Source: Chitinophagaceae bacterium
Lineage (GTDB): Bacteria; Bacteroidota; Bacteroidia; Chitinophagales; Chitinophagaceae
Length of the DNA: 42,695 nucleotides
Direction of reading: 5' to 3'
Assembly: GCA_016720745.1 (NCBI GenBank)
Contig: JADKKA010000008.1
Coordinates: forward strand, 1-42,695
A program made the translations under genes and the position numbers. The notes under the pieces were generated by a model. The model worked only from the letters and a program-made list of their open reading frames with translations. It had not been told where the DNA came from and did no database searches. Shown in pieces: positions 8,476-17,481 of this stretch. Each line of letters begins with the position of its first letter. Position 1 is the first letter of the stretch.

Positions 8476-9720
8476 TTACGTATGGTGAATTACACTTTCC
8501 TTGACAAAAGGATGGTTCTTCGCCAGCAATGGTGCTTTGCTCAGTGCCCTTGCGGTTACATACATGATCAGCCCTGCAAATCCCAGTGCAATACAGAAAT
8601 CGTAAATCAGCACCGGTACATGGTTGGGCGAAGGGCCCGGGAATACCATCTGGAAGAAATCCAGCCAGTGACCAAAAATGATCAGCAGTGACATGAAGGT
8701 GATCGTCGTATAGTTTCGTTTTGAATTCCTCCTCATTAATATTAACAACGGAGCGAGGAAATTGATGACAAACATCATCCAAAAAATTCCTTTATAAATT
8801 CCCTGTGCCCTTGGAGCGAAATAAGTGGTCTCTTCCGGAATGTTGGCGTACCAGATCAGCATGAACTGGGAGAACCAGAGGTAGGTCCAGAATACAGAGA
8901 AGGCAAACATGAACTTACCCAGGTCATGCAGGTGCTCTTCATTGGTCAGCTCCAGGTAATTATTATTTTTCAGATACACTACAAACAGAGCAATCACGGC
9001 AATACCGGATACCCAGGTACTGGCGAAAGTGTACCAGCTGTACATGGTGCTGTACCAGTGTGCGTCAATACTCATCAACCAGAGCCAGGGGATAGATGAC
9101 ATCACTGTCAGGGCAAACACAATCATGAACATCGCTGCCCAGATGGTATTTTTCCAGATGTATTTTTTGTTCTCTTCCAGGTTGGGAAGGGGCTTTTCAT
9201 CAAGACTGCGGGAAAGCTTGCGCATTTTCCAACCCAGTACTGACCAGAGTACTACGGTTAATACAGATACAGCGGCAAAGAATCCCTTATTCAGAAATCC
9301 TTTCTTGAAGTTCAGGATGGTATCATGTTTTACATGTTCAGTATCTGTCCAGTGATAAATGGTATGGTTACTACCAAATGCAATAGACAGCAGGATGGCG
9401 AGGGTAATCACGCCGATAACCGGTACAACGGCAGAAATGGCTTCGGGTACACGGCGGAATGACATTTGCCAGCCGCCCCAGGCCAGGGTGGTGGCGCAGA
9501 TAAAGAACATGGATGCATTAACCACCAGCAGGAAGAATACACTGTTCTGCAACAAGCTGGCCCAGAAGCGGGCATCATTCAAATGCTTTTCTTCTTCGGT
9601 ACCCTTACCGCCATGTGTGGTAATGTACAAACCAATAACGGCCAGGATGCCGATAGCCATCAGCGCCATCGCAACGGTGTTGAATTTCTTTGGTACCGTG
9701 AATTGTTCTCGAATTGTCAT
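8476..9720 (-). CDS. actF: Alternative Complex III subunit ActF (NrfD-like membrane subunit)
   Basis: This 414-residue integral membrane protein has about ten helices and is a divergent relative of ActC/NrfD. Recognisable ACIII stretches are SSIPWLWLMSIDAHWYSTMYSWY and WFSQFMLIWYANIPEETTYF. In the ACIII structures known for the family, ActC and ActF form two four-helix-bundle membrane subunits beside the cytochromes, and ActC carries the quinol site. ActF is thought to be involved in proton movement. It lies between actE and cox2 (spacing 86 bases to cox2), joining the ACIII genes to the oxidase genes in one transcription unit. Confidence 0.92.
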   Translation of the reverse strand: MTIREQFTVPKKFNTVAMALMAIGILAVIGLYITTHGGKGTEEEKHLNDARFWASLLQNSVFFLLVVNASMFFICATTLAWGGWQMSFRRVPEAISAVVPVIGVITLAILLSIAFGSNHTIYHWTDTEHVKHDTILNFKKGFLNKGFFAAVSVLTVVLWSVLGWKMRKLSRSLDEKPLPNLEENKKYIWKNTIWAAMFMIVFALTVMSSIPWLWLMSIDAHWYSTMYSWYTFASTWVSGIAVIALFVVYLKNNNYLELTNEEHLHDLGKFMFAFSVFWTYLWFSQFMLIWYANIPEETTYFAPRAQGIYKGIFWMMFVINFLAPLLILMRRNSKRNYTTITFMSLLIIFGHWLDFFQMVFPGPSPNHVPVLIYDFCIALGFAGLIMYVTARALSKAPLLAKNHPFVKESVIHHT

Positions 9721-9748
9721 CTGTGCTCTTTTATAATGTCTTCAAAAA

Positions 9749-10393
9749 TTATTTGGTCTTGGTAGCCGTGGTATCTGTTGCCGCAGGTGCTGTTGTTGTT
9801 GCTGCGGGTGTTGCCGTGGCTGCTTGTTTTTCTTTGATATAATGAATCACCATCCAGCGCTGTTCAGTGCTGAGTTGTGAAGCATAACTACCCATGGTAT
9901 TAAATCCGTAAGTGATAGAGTGGAACATGGTTCCTTCGGTCATCGCCGTATACTTGGGATCACCCACCAGTGCAGCCGGTTTAGCCGGGAAGGGACCTTC
10001 GCCACCTTTATACAACGGGCCATTGCCATCGAGTTTTTCACCATGACAGATTCCGCAGTTCACCAGGTAAAGGCGGGCTGCTTCTGTTTTTTGTTTTTCA
10101 TCCAGTGCCGGCAGGGGGTTGGTTACATTTTTAGAACTGGCATAACCCACAGAGTCATTCTTATAAGGATACTGCCAGGTCATGTCTCCGCGTGCAATGG
10201 TACCTGCTACAGGCATGGCATTGTAATTTACTCCGCCATTTTTCAATGCTTCTGTAGAGGCATAGGTTTCATAAGCCCTGCTATAAGCCATATCAGGCAT
10301 GTAGGCACGGCCGGGGCTGCGCCTAACTTTATTACAGGAAGTTGCCAGCACAAGTGTGAGTACAACTGTTATAATCCCGATTTTTTTCATCAT
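9749..10393 (-). CDS. actE: Alternative Complex III subunit ActE (monoheme cytochrome c lipoprotein)
   Basis: This 214-residue exported cytochrome has a lipoprotein signal peptide ending in LVLATSC (lipidated Cys about residue 20) and one heme site CGICHGEKLDGNG around residues 113-125. A later NTMGSYASQ segment supplies the likely distal Met ligand. The C-terminus is low-complexity Ala/Thr/Pro. ActE is expected to pass electrons from ActA to Cox2. The gene starts 19 bases after actD and is followed by actF. Confidence 0.92.
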   Translation of the reverse strand: MMKKIGIITVVLTLVLATSCNKVRRSPGRAYMPDMAYSRAYETYASTEALKNGGVNYNAMPVAGTIARGDMTWQYPYKNDSVGYASSKNVTNPLPALDEKQKTEAARLYLVNCGICHGEKLDGNGPLYKGGEGPFPAKPAALVGDPKYTAMTEGTMFHSITYGFNTMGSYASQLSTEQRWMVIHYIKEKQAATATPAATTTAPAATDTTATKTK

Positions 10394-10412
10394 CCTTTGA
10401 TTGTATAATAAT

Positions 10413-11009
10413 TTAATGAGCGGCTACTTCTTCTTTCTTCTTTTCAAAACGCATGGTATCCTTATCATACCTGCCCAGCCACCATCCGGTTTCTTTGAAC
10501 TGCACCTGCACATCGGTTGCTCCTGCATCCATCAAAAATTTGATGGCATCTGATTCGCTGGTTTTATCGGTACACTCCAGTGCCATTACAAACGTATCAT
10601 CAGTTGAACGGGGATTGAAGTGATCTTTTTTTACAAAGGGAGCCAGCTGACAGAGATAACAGAAAGTCAGTACCATTCCCACCGCAGCAAATAATACGGT
10701 CAGCTCAAATGCAATGGGAATCCATGCCGGCAGGGAAAAGAAAGGCTTGCCGCCGAAATTCAGTTTCCAGTCAACGGTTAAAGCCCAGGTAATAAATCCC
10801 ACAGCCGTTGCGGTTCCGGTAATACCATAGATAAAACCGGCAGTATGCAGACTGGTATCACGAAGACCCATGGCTTTATCGAGACCATGAATGGGGAACG
10901 GAGTAAATACATCGTGGATCCTGTATCCGGCACGGCGAACTTTCTTCACCGCAGGGAATAAGACGGCCTCGTCATAAAAATTACCCGTTATAAATTTTTT
11001 TACAGCCAT
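10413..11009 (-). CDS. actD: Alternative Complex III subunit ActD (DUF3341)
   Basis: This 198-residue protein of the DUF3341/ActD family has a soluble N-terminal part beginning KKFITGNFYDEAVLFPAVKK and two membrane helices (residues about 58-78 and 94-118) separated by the NFGGKPFFSLPAWIPIAFE loop. The C-terminal soluble stretch has the ALECTDKT and GATDVQVQ signatures. ActD is a structural ACIII subunit that packs against ActC/ActF and carries no cofactor. It is flanked by actC upstream and actE downstream in the canonical order. Confidence 0.92.
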   Translation of the reverse strand: MAVKKFITGNFYDEAVLFPAVKKVRRAGYRIHDVFTPFPIHGLDKAMGLRDTSLHTAGFIYGITGTATAVGFITWALTVDWKLNFGGKPFFSLPAWIPIAFELTVLFAAVGMVLTFCYLCQLAPFVKKDHFNPRSTDDTFVMALECTDKTSESDAIKFLMDAGATDVQVQFKETGWWLGRYDKDTMRFEKKKEEVAAH

Positions 11010-11056
11010 TTTATAAAAGTTCTTGTTATAGGTTCTTTGTTGTTTGCCCGATCGGT

Positions 11057-12508
11057 TTAATGATGGTCTCCAGTTTGTTCTGCACTGAATTTGTTCAGGT
11101 CTTCATTCTCCACTACATCCATTTTCTCTTTATAGTTTTCACCGCTTCTCTTCAGGATATGTTTGATCTCGGCAATCGCAATAACCGGGAAGAATTTAGA
11201 GAACAGGAAGTAGCAGGTAAAGAACAGTCCGAATGTACCCATGTAGAAACCAACCTCCCAGATTGTAGGTGTATAATAAGTACTCCAGGCACTGGGCAGG
11301 TAATCACGGTACACAGAGGTAACGATGATTACAAAACGCTCGAACCACATACCGATATTCACCAGGATGGACATGAAGAAAGTCACGGTAAGGTTCCTTC
11401 TCATTTTACGGCTCCAGAAGATCTGGGGCGATAATACGTTACAACCCATCATCAGCCAGTAGCTCCAGCCATAAGGGCTGTTCAGATCCAGCCTGTTACT
11501 GAAGAAGGCAAAGTTCTCATACTCTACAGCAGAGTACCAGGCCATGAATAACTCGGTGAGATAAGCGATACCCACAATGGAACCGGTGAGTACGATTACC
11601 TTATTCATCACATCAATATGTTCTATGGTAATATAATCCTGCAGTCCCAGCACTTTCCGGGTCACCACCAGCAGGGTTTGCACCATCGCAAAACCCGAGA
11701 AGATCGCACCGGCCACGAAGTATGGCGGGAAGATCGTGGTATGCCAGCCCGGTACAACCGAAGTGGCGAAGTCGAAGGATACGATAGTGTGTACAGAAAG
11801 TACCAGCGGCGTACTCAGACCAGCCAGTACCAGTGATAAAGCTTCATGACGCTGCCAGTGCTTGGTGCTACCGGTCCAGCCGAATGCTGCCACACCATAA
11901 AACATCTTGGCCCATTTCTTTTTCGCACGGTCACGGAGTGTGGCCAGGTCAGGAATCAAACCAGAATACCAGAATAAAAGTGATACGGTAAAGTAAGTTG
12001 AGATCGCAAATACGTCCCAGAGCAGGGGAGAGTTAAAGTTCACCCAGAGTGGTCCCCTTGTATTGGGATAAGGTAATACGAAGAAGGCATTCCACACACG
12101 ACCCATGTGCCAGATCGGAAACTGGCCCGCACACATTACCGCAAAGATGGTCATGGCCTCAGCCGCACGGTTTACACCGGTACGCCAGCCCTGGCGGAAC
12201 AGCAGGAGGATGGCGGAGATCAGGGTTCCGGCGTGACCGATACCCACCCACCATACGAAGTTGGTGATATCCCATCCCCAACCCACTGTTTTGTTCAGGT
12301 TCCACTGGCCGGTACCATAGATTACCTCCATGGTAACGGAGAGAATACCAAAGGCCAGCAGGGCAGCAGAAATCAAAAAGCCGATCCACCAGGCCCTGGA
12401 GGGTCTGGCTTCAACCGGCCGGCAGATATCTTCTGTTATCTGGTGATAGTCCTTGTCGCCATCTACCAGCGGCGGTCTTACCTGTGATTCGTATCTGAGT
12501 AATGACAT
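11057..12508 (-). CDS. actC: Alternative Complex III subunit ActC (NrfD/polysulfide reductase-like membrane subunit)
   Basis: This 483-residue protein with about ten helices belongs to the NrfD/PsrC family. Landmark stretches are WWVGIGHAGTLISAILLLFRQ, GQFPIWHMGRVW and VLSVHTIVSFDFATSVVPGWH. His/Asp residues in this last region are conserved and are thought to lie near the menaquinol-binding site on the periplasmic side. ActC oxidises the quinol and passes electrons to the Fe-S clusters of ActB. It lies between actB and actD. The 113-base gap to actB holds small palindromes. Confidence 0.94.
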   Translation of the reverse strand: MSLLRYESQVRPPLVDGDKDYHQITEDICRPVEARPSRAWWIGFLISAALLAFGILSVTMEVIYGTGQWNLNKTVGWGWDITNFVWWVGIGHAGTLISAILLLFRQGWRTGVNRAAEAMTIFAVMCAGQFPIWHMGRVWNAFFVLPYPNTRGPLWVNFNSPLLWDVFAISTYFTVSLLFWYSGLIPDLATLRDRAKKKWAKMFYGVAAFGWTGSTKHWQRHEALSLVLAGLSTPLVLSVHTIVSFDFATSVVPGWHTTIFPPYFVAGAIFSGFAMVQTLLVVTRKVLGLQDYITIEHIDVMNKVIVLTGSIVGIAYLTELFMAWYSAVEYENFAFFSNRLDLNSPYGWSYWLMMGCNVLSPQIFWSRKMRRNLTVTFFMSILVNIGMWFERFVIIVTSVYRDYLPSAWSTYYTPTIWEVGFYMGTFGLFFTCYFLFSKFFPVIAIAEIKHILKRSGENYKEKMDVVENEDLNKFSAEQTGDHH

Positions 12509-12540
12509 AGTCTAAAAATTCCGAGTATAATATTAAATAG

Positions 12541-12622
12541 CACTAGTTCTCTTTTTGATGCTCTGCGAGCATCTGTAATGTGTCAGACGCTCTTCGAGAC
12601 GTCAGACACCGTCAGACGCCAT
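12541..12622. repeat. Short palindromes and GTCAGACGC repeats in the actB-actC gap
   Basis: The gap contains an inverted repeat GATGCTCtgcGAGCATC (about 12557-12573) and three near copies of GTCAGACrC at about 12581, 12601 and 12609. They could form hairpins in the mRNA between actB and actC, limiting degradation or read-through. No function can be read from the sequence alone. Confidence 0.5.
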
Positions 12623-15600
12623 CAATGCGTTTCTTCCGGTTTGGTCGCGGCAGGCATATGATCTTCTTTCTTGCCATGACCTTCATCCTTTTTCCCTTCA
12701 CCATGTTCTTCAGCGCCATGTTCACCTCCCCAGTAATGGTCTTCCTCATCCGTATTCCGGATTTTGGCCATATATGTTACATTGGGAAGAACGTGCAGTT
12801 GCTCCAGTACATGGAAGGTTCTTTGCTTGTTCTCTGCCTGTGCTTTGGCTACTGCGCTTTCAGCATCTACGGCATTACCGAATACAATGGCGTTCGTGGG
12901 GCAGGCTGTTTGACAGGCTGATTTTACATCACCATCTTTCAGCTCCCGGTTTTCTTTCTTGGCCTGGAGTTTACCTGCCTGTATTTTCTGCACACAGAAA
13001 GAACATTTTTCGATTACCCCTCTTGAACGAACCGTTACATCCGGGTTCAGTACCATGCGGGTCAAATCATTGTTCATCTGCTCAATTACAGTGTCCAGTT
13101 TACCCACCAGCTGCTGATCGCGGTTATCCGGGAAGCTGTCTGCTCCGGTATAATCCGCCCAGTTGAAACGGCGAACTTTAAAAGGACAGTTATTGGCGCA
13201 ATACCTGGTACCGATACAACGGTTATAAGTCATTTGGTTAAGACCTTCCTGACTATGGTTGGTGGCGGCAACCGGACAAACGTTCTCACAAGGAGCGTTA
13301 TCGCAGTGCTGACACATCATTGGCTGGAATACCACGGCTTTCAGATCATTTGGATCTTCACCGGAAACAAAGTAACGGTCGATCCGGAGCCAGTGCATAT
13401 CGTGGTAACGCAGTACCTCGCTTTTACCTACCACCGGTACGTTATTCTCTGCATGACAGGCAACCACACAGGCCCCACATCCATTACAGGAATTCATATC
13501 GATGCTCATACCCCAGTGAATCTCCTGCTGCCTTCTGTTCGGATCAGGATAGAGGGTGGCATTGCTGCGGAAATTTCCACCGGCTTTATTATAGAATGCA
13601 TCCTGCTGGTGCTGACTGAAATCAGGAATCACATTCGGATGCTTTTTGAAAGAAGCCAGGGTGGTTTCTCTTACTACTTCCTTGCGGTGTTCGTAAGAGT
13701 TATGTTTTTGCGTTTGTGCAATCTTGTATTTTTCATGCAGGTTGGTGGCGGTTACACCGGCTGCATGATAGTCATAGGTAGTGCCGTTAAATACAGCAAA
13801 AGGATAAACATTCTGACCTACTCCTGCTGCCGTTACACCCAGTGCCTCATTGCGGCCATAACCTACTGCCACAGCAATGGTATCATCATTCATACCCGGG
13901 AAAACGAGTACAGGAATTTTTACTTTCTTACCACCCACATTCAATTCAATCGTGGGTTTATGCGGATAATATTCATAATCCATATCCAGCTTGATCCCGA
14001 GTTCACCAGCTTTCTTAATAGAAATAATCGCATAGTTATCCCAGGTGGCTTTGGAAACCGGATCCGGTAATTCCTGCAGCCAGGGGTTACCTGCCTGGGA
14101 ACCGGTACCGATGGATACTTTCTGGTAAAGGACTACTTCAGTTCCTGTAGCTTTTTTATATCCGGCAATGGCGGTTGTAGCTTCTGCAACAGCTGCCCCA
14201 CTGTATGAACCAGCGCTAACGGTTGGCGGAGCATCTTCTTTCACACCATCCTGCAGGGCTTTATTAAATGCATCTTCTGAACCCAGTTTAGCGGTCCAGA
14301 ATTCTTTGAAGAAGGTGTCGTAATCTTTATCATTACCACCCCATTTCAGCAGGGAAGTCTGGTAAGGTCTTGTTTTGAAGAGCGGATAAATCGTAGGCTG
14401 AATGAAACTGGTGCAACCGGCACAAGGCTCGGCATCACCCCAGCTTTCCAGGTAATGGTGATTAGGGAGTACATATTCGCAGAGCTCGGTGGTTTCATCC
14501 ATTTTTTCATTGAATGAAACACTCACTTTTACTTTCTTCAGCGCTGCTTTGAATTTATCTGCGTTATAATAAGTATAAGCAGGATTAGCTCCCTGGATCA
14601 TCAGCGTACCAATGGTACCTGCTTCCATATCGGCTATCAATTGCTCAAATTCACTATCAATACCCTGGCGATAATTCACCGGGCTGCCCCAGTCAACCGT
14701 GGTACCATAAGCACCAATCGCATTGTTGATGGCATTGACGATGACCTGTACATTTTTATCGTTGCTGCCACTCACAACAAGCGCTGCGCCTTTGTGTGCA
14801 TTCAGGTCGGCGGCTACTTTTTTGATTCCTTCTCCCAGTTTACCGGAGAGGCCAGTTCCTGTTCCATTTACTGCATTCAGCAGGTCCAGCGCAACAGCGG
14901 CTGTTTCAGAAGGACGATGAGTAAAGCGTTCGTCGGCATTAGAGCCGGTCATGCTCAGGAAACTTTCAAACTGATAATGTTTGCTCATGGAAGGATTCTT
15001 CTCATCGATCTTTCTTCCTTTGGCATAAGCGCGGGCAAACTCAACCGGACTGAGCCAGGTTCCGAGGAAATCGGCACCGAGGCTCACGATTACTTTGGCC
15101 GCATCAAATTTATAAGAAGGCAATTTCTTACCGAATCCGGAAGCTTCATTGGCCAGCAGCATACCGCTATAAGAAACGGCATCGTACTGAACATGCTTCA
15201 GACCGGGGAATTTGCTGATAATATCTTTGGTAGAGGGGGAAACAACAGTTGAAGACAGCAGTACTACTGATCCACCGGCTGCTTTCATCGCATCGCCAAC
15301 CAGTTTGTCGAACTGCTCGAATGTAGGTACCTCTTCAAATTTCTCCTTGCCTTTGTGCAGGGGAAATCTGGTACGGTACATATCATATAAGTCCAGCACA
15401 GAAGCCTGGGCACGGGCAGAAGTACCACCACCTGTTGCGGCATATAATTCATTGCCTTCAATCTTGATCGGGCGACCATCTCTTACTTTGGCAACTACGG
15501 GTACAATATCTCCATCCTGTACATAGGTAGTGGCATAATACTTTGCCACACCGGGAACCACATTCTCCGGCTTGTTGGCATAAGGAATGGCTTTTCTTAC

Positions 15601-15813
15601 CGGAACCTTACAGCTGGCTGCAAGGGTAGCAGCAGCGGTACTGAATCCAAGGTATTTCAGGAAGTCGCGGCGGGGACTTTTTGCATCGACCAGGCCCTTA
15701 TCATCAAAGCCCTCAAATGGCAGTTCTTCCTGGAACTCATCTTTGCTGAGTTTGTGCAGGTTCTCCGGGTCGTTTACTTCTGCGAAATTTTGCCAGTATT
15801 TATTTTGACTCAT
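12622..15813 (-). CDS. actB: Alternative Complex III subunit ActB (Tat-exported Fe-S/molybdopterin-like fusion)
   Basis: This protein of about 1063 residues fuses a molybdopterin-oxidoreductase-like domain (residues about 100-700, expected to lack the cofactor) to a ferredoxin-like domain. Near residue 47 is a Tat motif SPRRDFLKYLGFS followed by LAASCK, a lipobox, so it is probably a Tat-exported lipoprotein. The C-terminal domain shows CNGCGACVVAC (about 774), CQHCDNAPCENVCP (about 832), CIGTRYCANNCP (about 863), CSFC (about 935) and CQTACP (about 967). These 15 cysteines fit three [4Fe-4S] clusters and one [3Fe-4S]. The ATG at 15811-15813 is preferred over an upstream TTG, which lies in a repeat. 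The tail is rich in His, Glu and Gly. Confidence 0.95.
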   Translation of the reverse strand: MSQNKYWQNFAEVNDPENLHKLSKDEFQEELPFEGFDDKGLVDAKSPRRDFLKYLGFSTAAATLAASCKVPVRKAIPYANKPENVVPGVAKYYATTYVQDGDIVPVVAKVRDGRPIKIEGNELYAATGGGTSARAQASVLDLYDMYRTRFPLHKGKEKFEEVPTFEQFDKLVGDAMKAAGGSVVLLSSTVVSPSTKDIISKFPGLKHVQYDAVSYSGMLLANEASGFGKKLPSYKFDAAKVIVSLGADFLGTWLSPVEFARAYAKGRKIDEKNPSMSKHYQFESFLSMTGSNADERFTHRPSETAAVALDLLNAVNGTGTGLSGKLGEGIKKVAADLNAHKGAALVVSGSNDKNVQVIVNAINNAIGAYGTTVDWGSPVNYRQGIDSEFEQLIADMEAGTIGTLMIQGANPAYTYYNADKFKAALKKVKVSVSFNEKMDETTELCEYVLPNHHYLESWGDAEPCAGCTSFIQPTIYPLFKTRPYQTSLLKWGGNDKDYDTFFKEFWTAKLGSEDAFNKALQDGVKEDAPPTVSAGSYSGAAVAEATTAIAGYKKATGTEVVLYQKVSIGTGSQAGNPWLQELPDPVSKATWDNYAIISIKKAGELGIKLDMDYEYYPHKPTIELNVGGKKVKIPVLVFPGMNDDTIAVAVGYGRNEALGVTAAGVGQNVYPFAVFNGTTYDYHAAGVTATNLHEKYKIAQTQKHNSYEHRKEVVRETTLASFKKHPNVIPDFSQHQQDAFYNKAGGNFRSNATLYPDPNRRQQEIHWGMSIDMNSCNGCGACVVACHAENNVPVVGKSEVLRYHDMHWLRIDRYFVSGEDPNDLKAVVFQPMMCQHCDNAPCENVCPVAATNHSQEGLNQMTYNRCIGTRYCANNCPFKVRRFNWADYTGADSFPDNRDQQLVGKLDTVIEQMNNDLTRMVLNPDVTVRSRGVIEKCSFCVQKIQAGKLQAKKENRELKDGDVKSACQTACPTNAIVFGNAVDAESAVAKAQAENKQRTFHVLEQLHVLPNVTYMAKIRNTDEEDHYWGGEHGAEEHGEGKKDEGHGKKEDHMPAATKPEETH

Positions 15814-15950
15814 AAACCCCAACCCCTAAAGGGGCTTTTTGACTCCGAGCGTTTTGGCTTTCTCACTTTCTTAAAATTTCAATCGCTCACAGTCGGTTAA
15901 AAAATAATTTCGATTCAATCCCATAACCCCCTTTAGGGGGCAGGGGGTTA
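15814..15950. repeat. MITE-like element or paired CCCCTAAAGGGG palindromes between actA and actB
   Basis: Almost the entire actA-actB gap is bracketed by AACCCCAACCCCTAAAGGGG on the left (15814-15834) and its inverted form CCCCCTTTAGGGGGCAGGGGGTT on the right (about 15928-15949). The 90 bases between are AT-rich and encode nothing obvious. The arrangement of terminal inverted repeats around a short non-coding core resembles a miniature mobile element. It lies inside the act operon, so transcription presumably reads through it. Confidence 0.5.
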
Positions 15951-17219
15951 ATAGTGACATTTCTGACACTCCAATCCGCCGATATCAGCAACGGTCACAC
16001 TATCCATTTTTCCGTTTTTGAAATCATTATGGAATTTCTCGTAAATGCTGTAGAATTGGTTACCGGTGCTGTCGGTATAATTGAAGTTCACCTTGGTCTG
16101 GCGGTGACAGTTCACGCACCAGCCCATGCTGAGTTCACTGACCTGTTTTACTTCATCCATGGCGGTGATTTCACCATGACAGCTCTGGCACTGTACTTTA
16201 CCGGCTCTTACGTGCTGGGAGTGGTTAAAGTAAACGTGGTCGGGCAGGTTGTGGATTTTCACCCATTCAACGGGTTTTGCCTTGGCAGGATCCCATTTAG
16301 CCGCATTATTAGGGTCAAATCCGGCATATTGGTACAATTTGGCGATTTCGGCGGTTCCGTCCACTTCTTTACCATCTTCATGGTAGAGTTTGGGGCCTTT
16401 CTCGTAAGTCTGGATGGCTTTGTGACAGTTCATACAAACATTCACAGAAGGAATGGCGGCATGTTTACTGTCCCAGGAAGAACCATGGCAGTATAAACAG
16501 CTGATCTGGTTAAGACCGGCATGTACTTTATGGGAGTAATAAATGGGTTGCAAAGGCTGGTAGTCTTTCTGACGACCCAGTCCGATTGCGCCCTTGGTAA
16601 CATAAAAGCCACCGACCACAAAGAAGAGGAGGGCCAGCATGGCGATATATACTTTATTACGGTAGAAAGGCACGGGCTCGGGGCGAAGAATCCCTTCTGC
16701 GTCGTCGCTCATTTTCTTCAGGTTGCTGTTTACCTGCATGAGAATCAATGCGATAACTGCAAGAATCAGGGAAATGATCCCGAAAATAAGGGCGTTTTTG
16801 CTGGTTGCTTGACCACCGCCACCAGGTGTTTCTACAGGCGGTTTGGCTGCCGCTGCTGCTGCATCATTAATATATGCCACGATATCATCCACGTCTTTCA
16901 GCTTGATATCCGCGAAACCGGTCATCATGCTTCCGTACTCGGCCTTCAAACCCTGGGTATAGGCATCGGTAGCCATATATCCCGCCGGGTTATTGATCCA
17001 TTTCAGGAGTTCATTATGGTCGGCCCACTTGTGGCGGCTTTCCAATCCGGCCAGGGCCGGGCCGGTCAGCTTTTTATTAATTGCATGGCAACTGGCACAT
17101 TTGCCCATGAATAATGTTTTGCCTGCGGCGATATCGCCCGCCCAAACATTCATTCCAAAAGCAATAAAAAAAGAAAACACTAAGGTCAGTCGCCGTCCGG
17201 ATGGTTTACAAGGAATCAT
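15948..17219 (-). CDS. actA: Alternative Complex III subunit ActA (cytochrome c domain fused to pentaheme domain)
   Basis: The first gene of the ACIII operon encodes 423 residues from the ATG at 17217-17219. That start gives a clean signal peptide ending near VWAGD, and the 27 residues upstream in frame overlap the promoter region. Six CxxCH sites are visible: 41-45, 241-245, 262-266, 344-348, 368-372 and 418-422. The first belongs to a class I cytochrome c-like domain (residues 28-120, distal Met candidates at 98-99). An Ala/Pro/Gly linker and two membrane helices (about 144-163 and 190-208) precede the pentaheme core. The complex moves electrons from the ActB clusters to ActE or directly to Cox2. 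The protein stops at CHY, right after the last heme motif. Confidence 0.93.
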   Translation of the reverse strand: MIPCKPSGRRLTLVFSFFIAFGMNVWAGDIAAGKTLFMGKCASCHAINKKLTGPALAGLESRHKWADHNELLKWINNPAGYMATDAYTQGLKAEYGSMMTGFADIKLKDVDDIVAYINDAAAAAAKPPVETPGGGGQATSKNALIFGIISLILAVIALILMQVNSNLKKMSDDAEGILRPEPVPFYRNKVYIAMLALLFFVVGGFYVTKGAIGLGRQKDYQPLQPIYYSHKVHAGLNQISCLYCHGSSWDSKHAAIPSVNVCMNCHKAIQTYEKGPKLYHEDGKEVDGTAEIAKLYQYAGFDPNNAAKWDPAKAKPVEWVKIHNLPDHVYFNHSQHVRAGKVQCQSCHGEITAMDEVKQVSELSMGWCVNCHRQTKVNFNYTDSTGNQFYSIYEKFHNDFKNGKMDSVTVADIGGLECQKCHY

Positions 17220-17267
17220 AGCAGAAGTTGATTCTAAAAATTGTGGATAAAATCCATTAACCAGCCG

Positions 17268-17301
17268 CAAAAGTAAGTCAGGAAGGCTATAAAAACACAA
17301 A
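17268..17301 (-). promoter_or_regulatory. Candidate Bacteroidota-type promoter for the act-cox operon
   Basis: Reading the reverse strand, TTTG (17298-17301) is followed after 22 bases by TACTTTTG (17268-17275). The second matches the Bacteroidota -7 consensus TAnnTTTG exactly, and the first matches the -33 TTTG. The spacing is slightly longer than usual. Predicted transcription would start near 17260, about 40 bases before the actA ATG at 17219. That also argues against the longer in-frame start at 17300. Confidence 0.45.
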
Positions 17302-17481
17302 GGCTTTAACTTTTTTTTGATCCGCTACCAGCTTGCGTTTCAGCGGATTTAGGCAGTCTCAAACCCGACCCTTCCACCTGTTTGTCATAAACTGGTAAAG
17401 CCTGTCAATTTCTTCAACGAAAAGAAAGGAATCACAGCGGGGTGACTGTTTTTTTCTGACTTTTGCCGCCATTCATCGCCC

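Noticed and set aside
13234..14070. Long plus-strand ORF opposite actB
   Set aside because: It lies wholly within actB, whose Fe-S cysteine motifs fix the true frame and strand.
12622..15813. ActB as an active molybdenum enzyme
   Set aside because: The operon context and 15-Cys pattern are those of ACIII ActB, whose molybdopterin-like domain carries no cofactor in characterised members.
17220..17300. Longer ActA start (27 extra residues)
   Set aside because: The extra residues precede a complete signal peptide and overlap the candidate promoter, so the ATG at 17219 is preferred.
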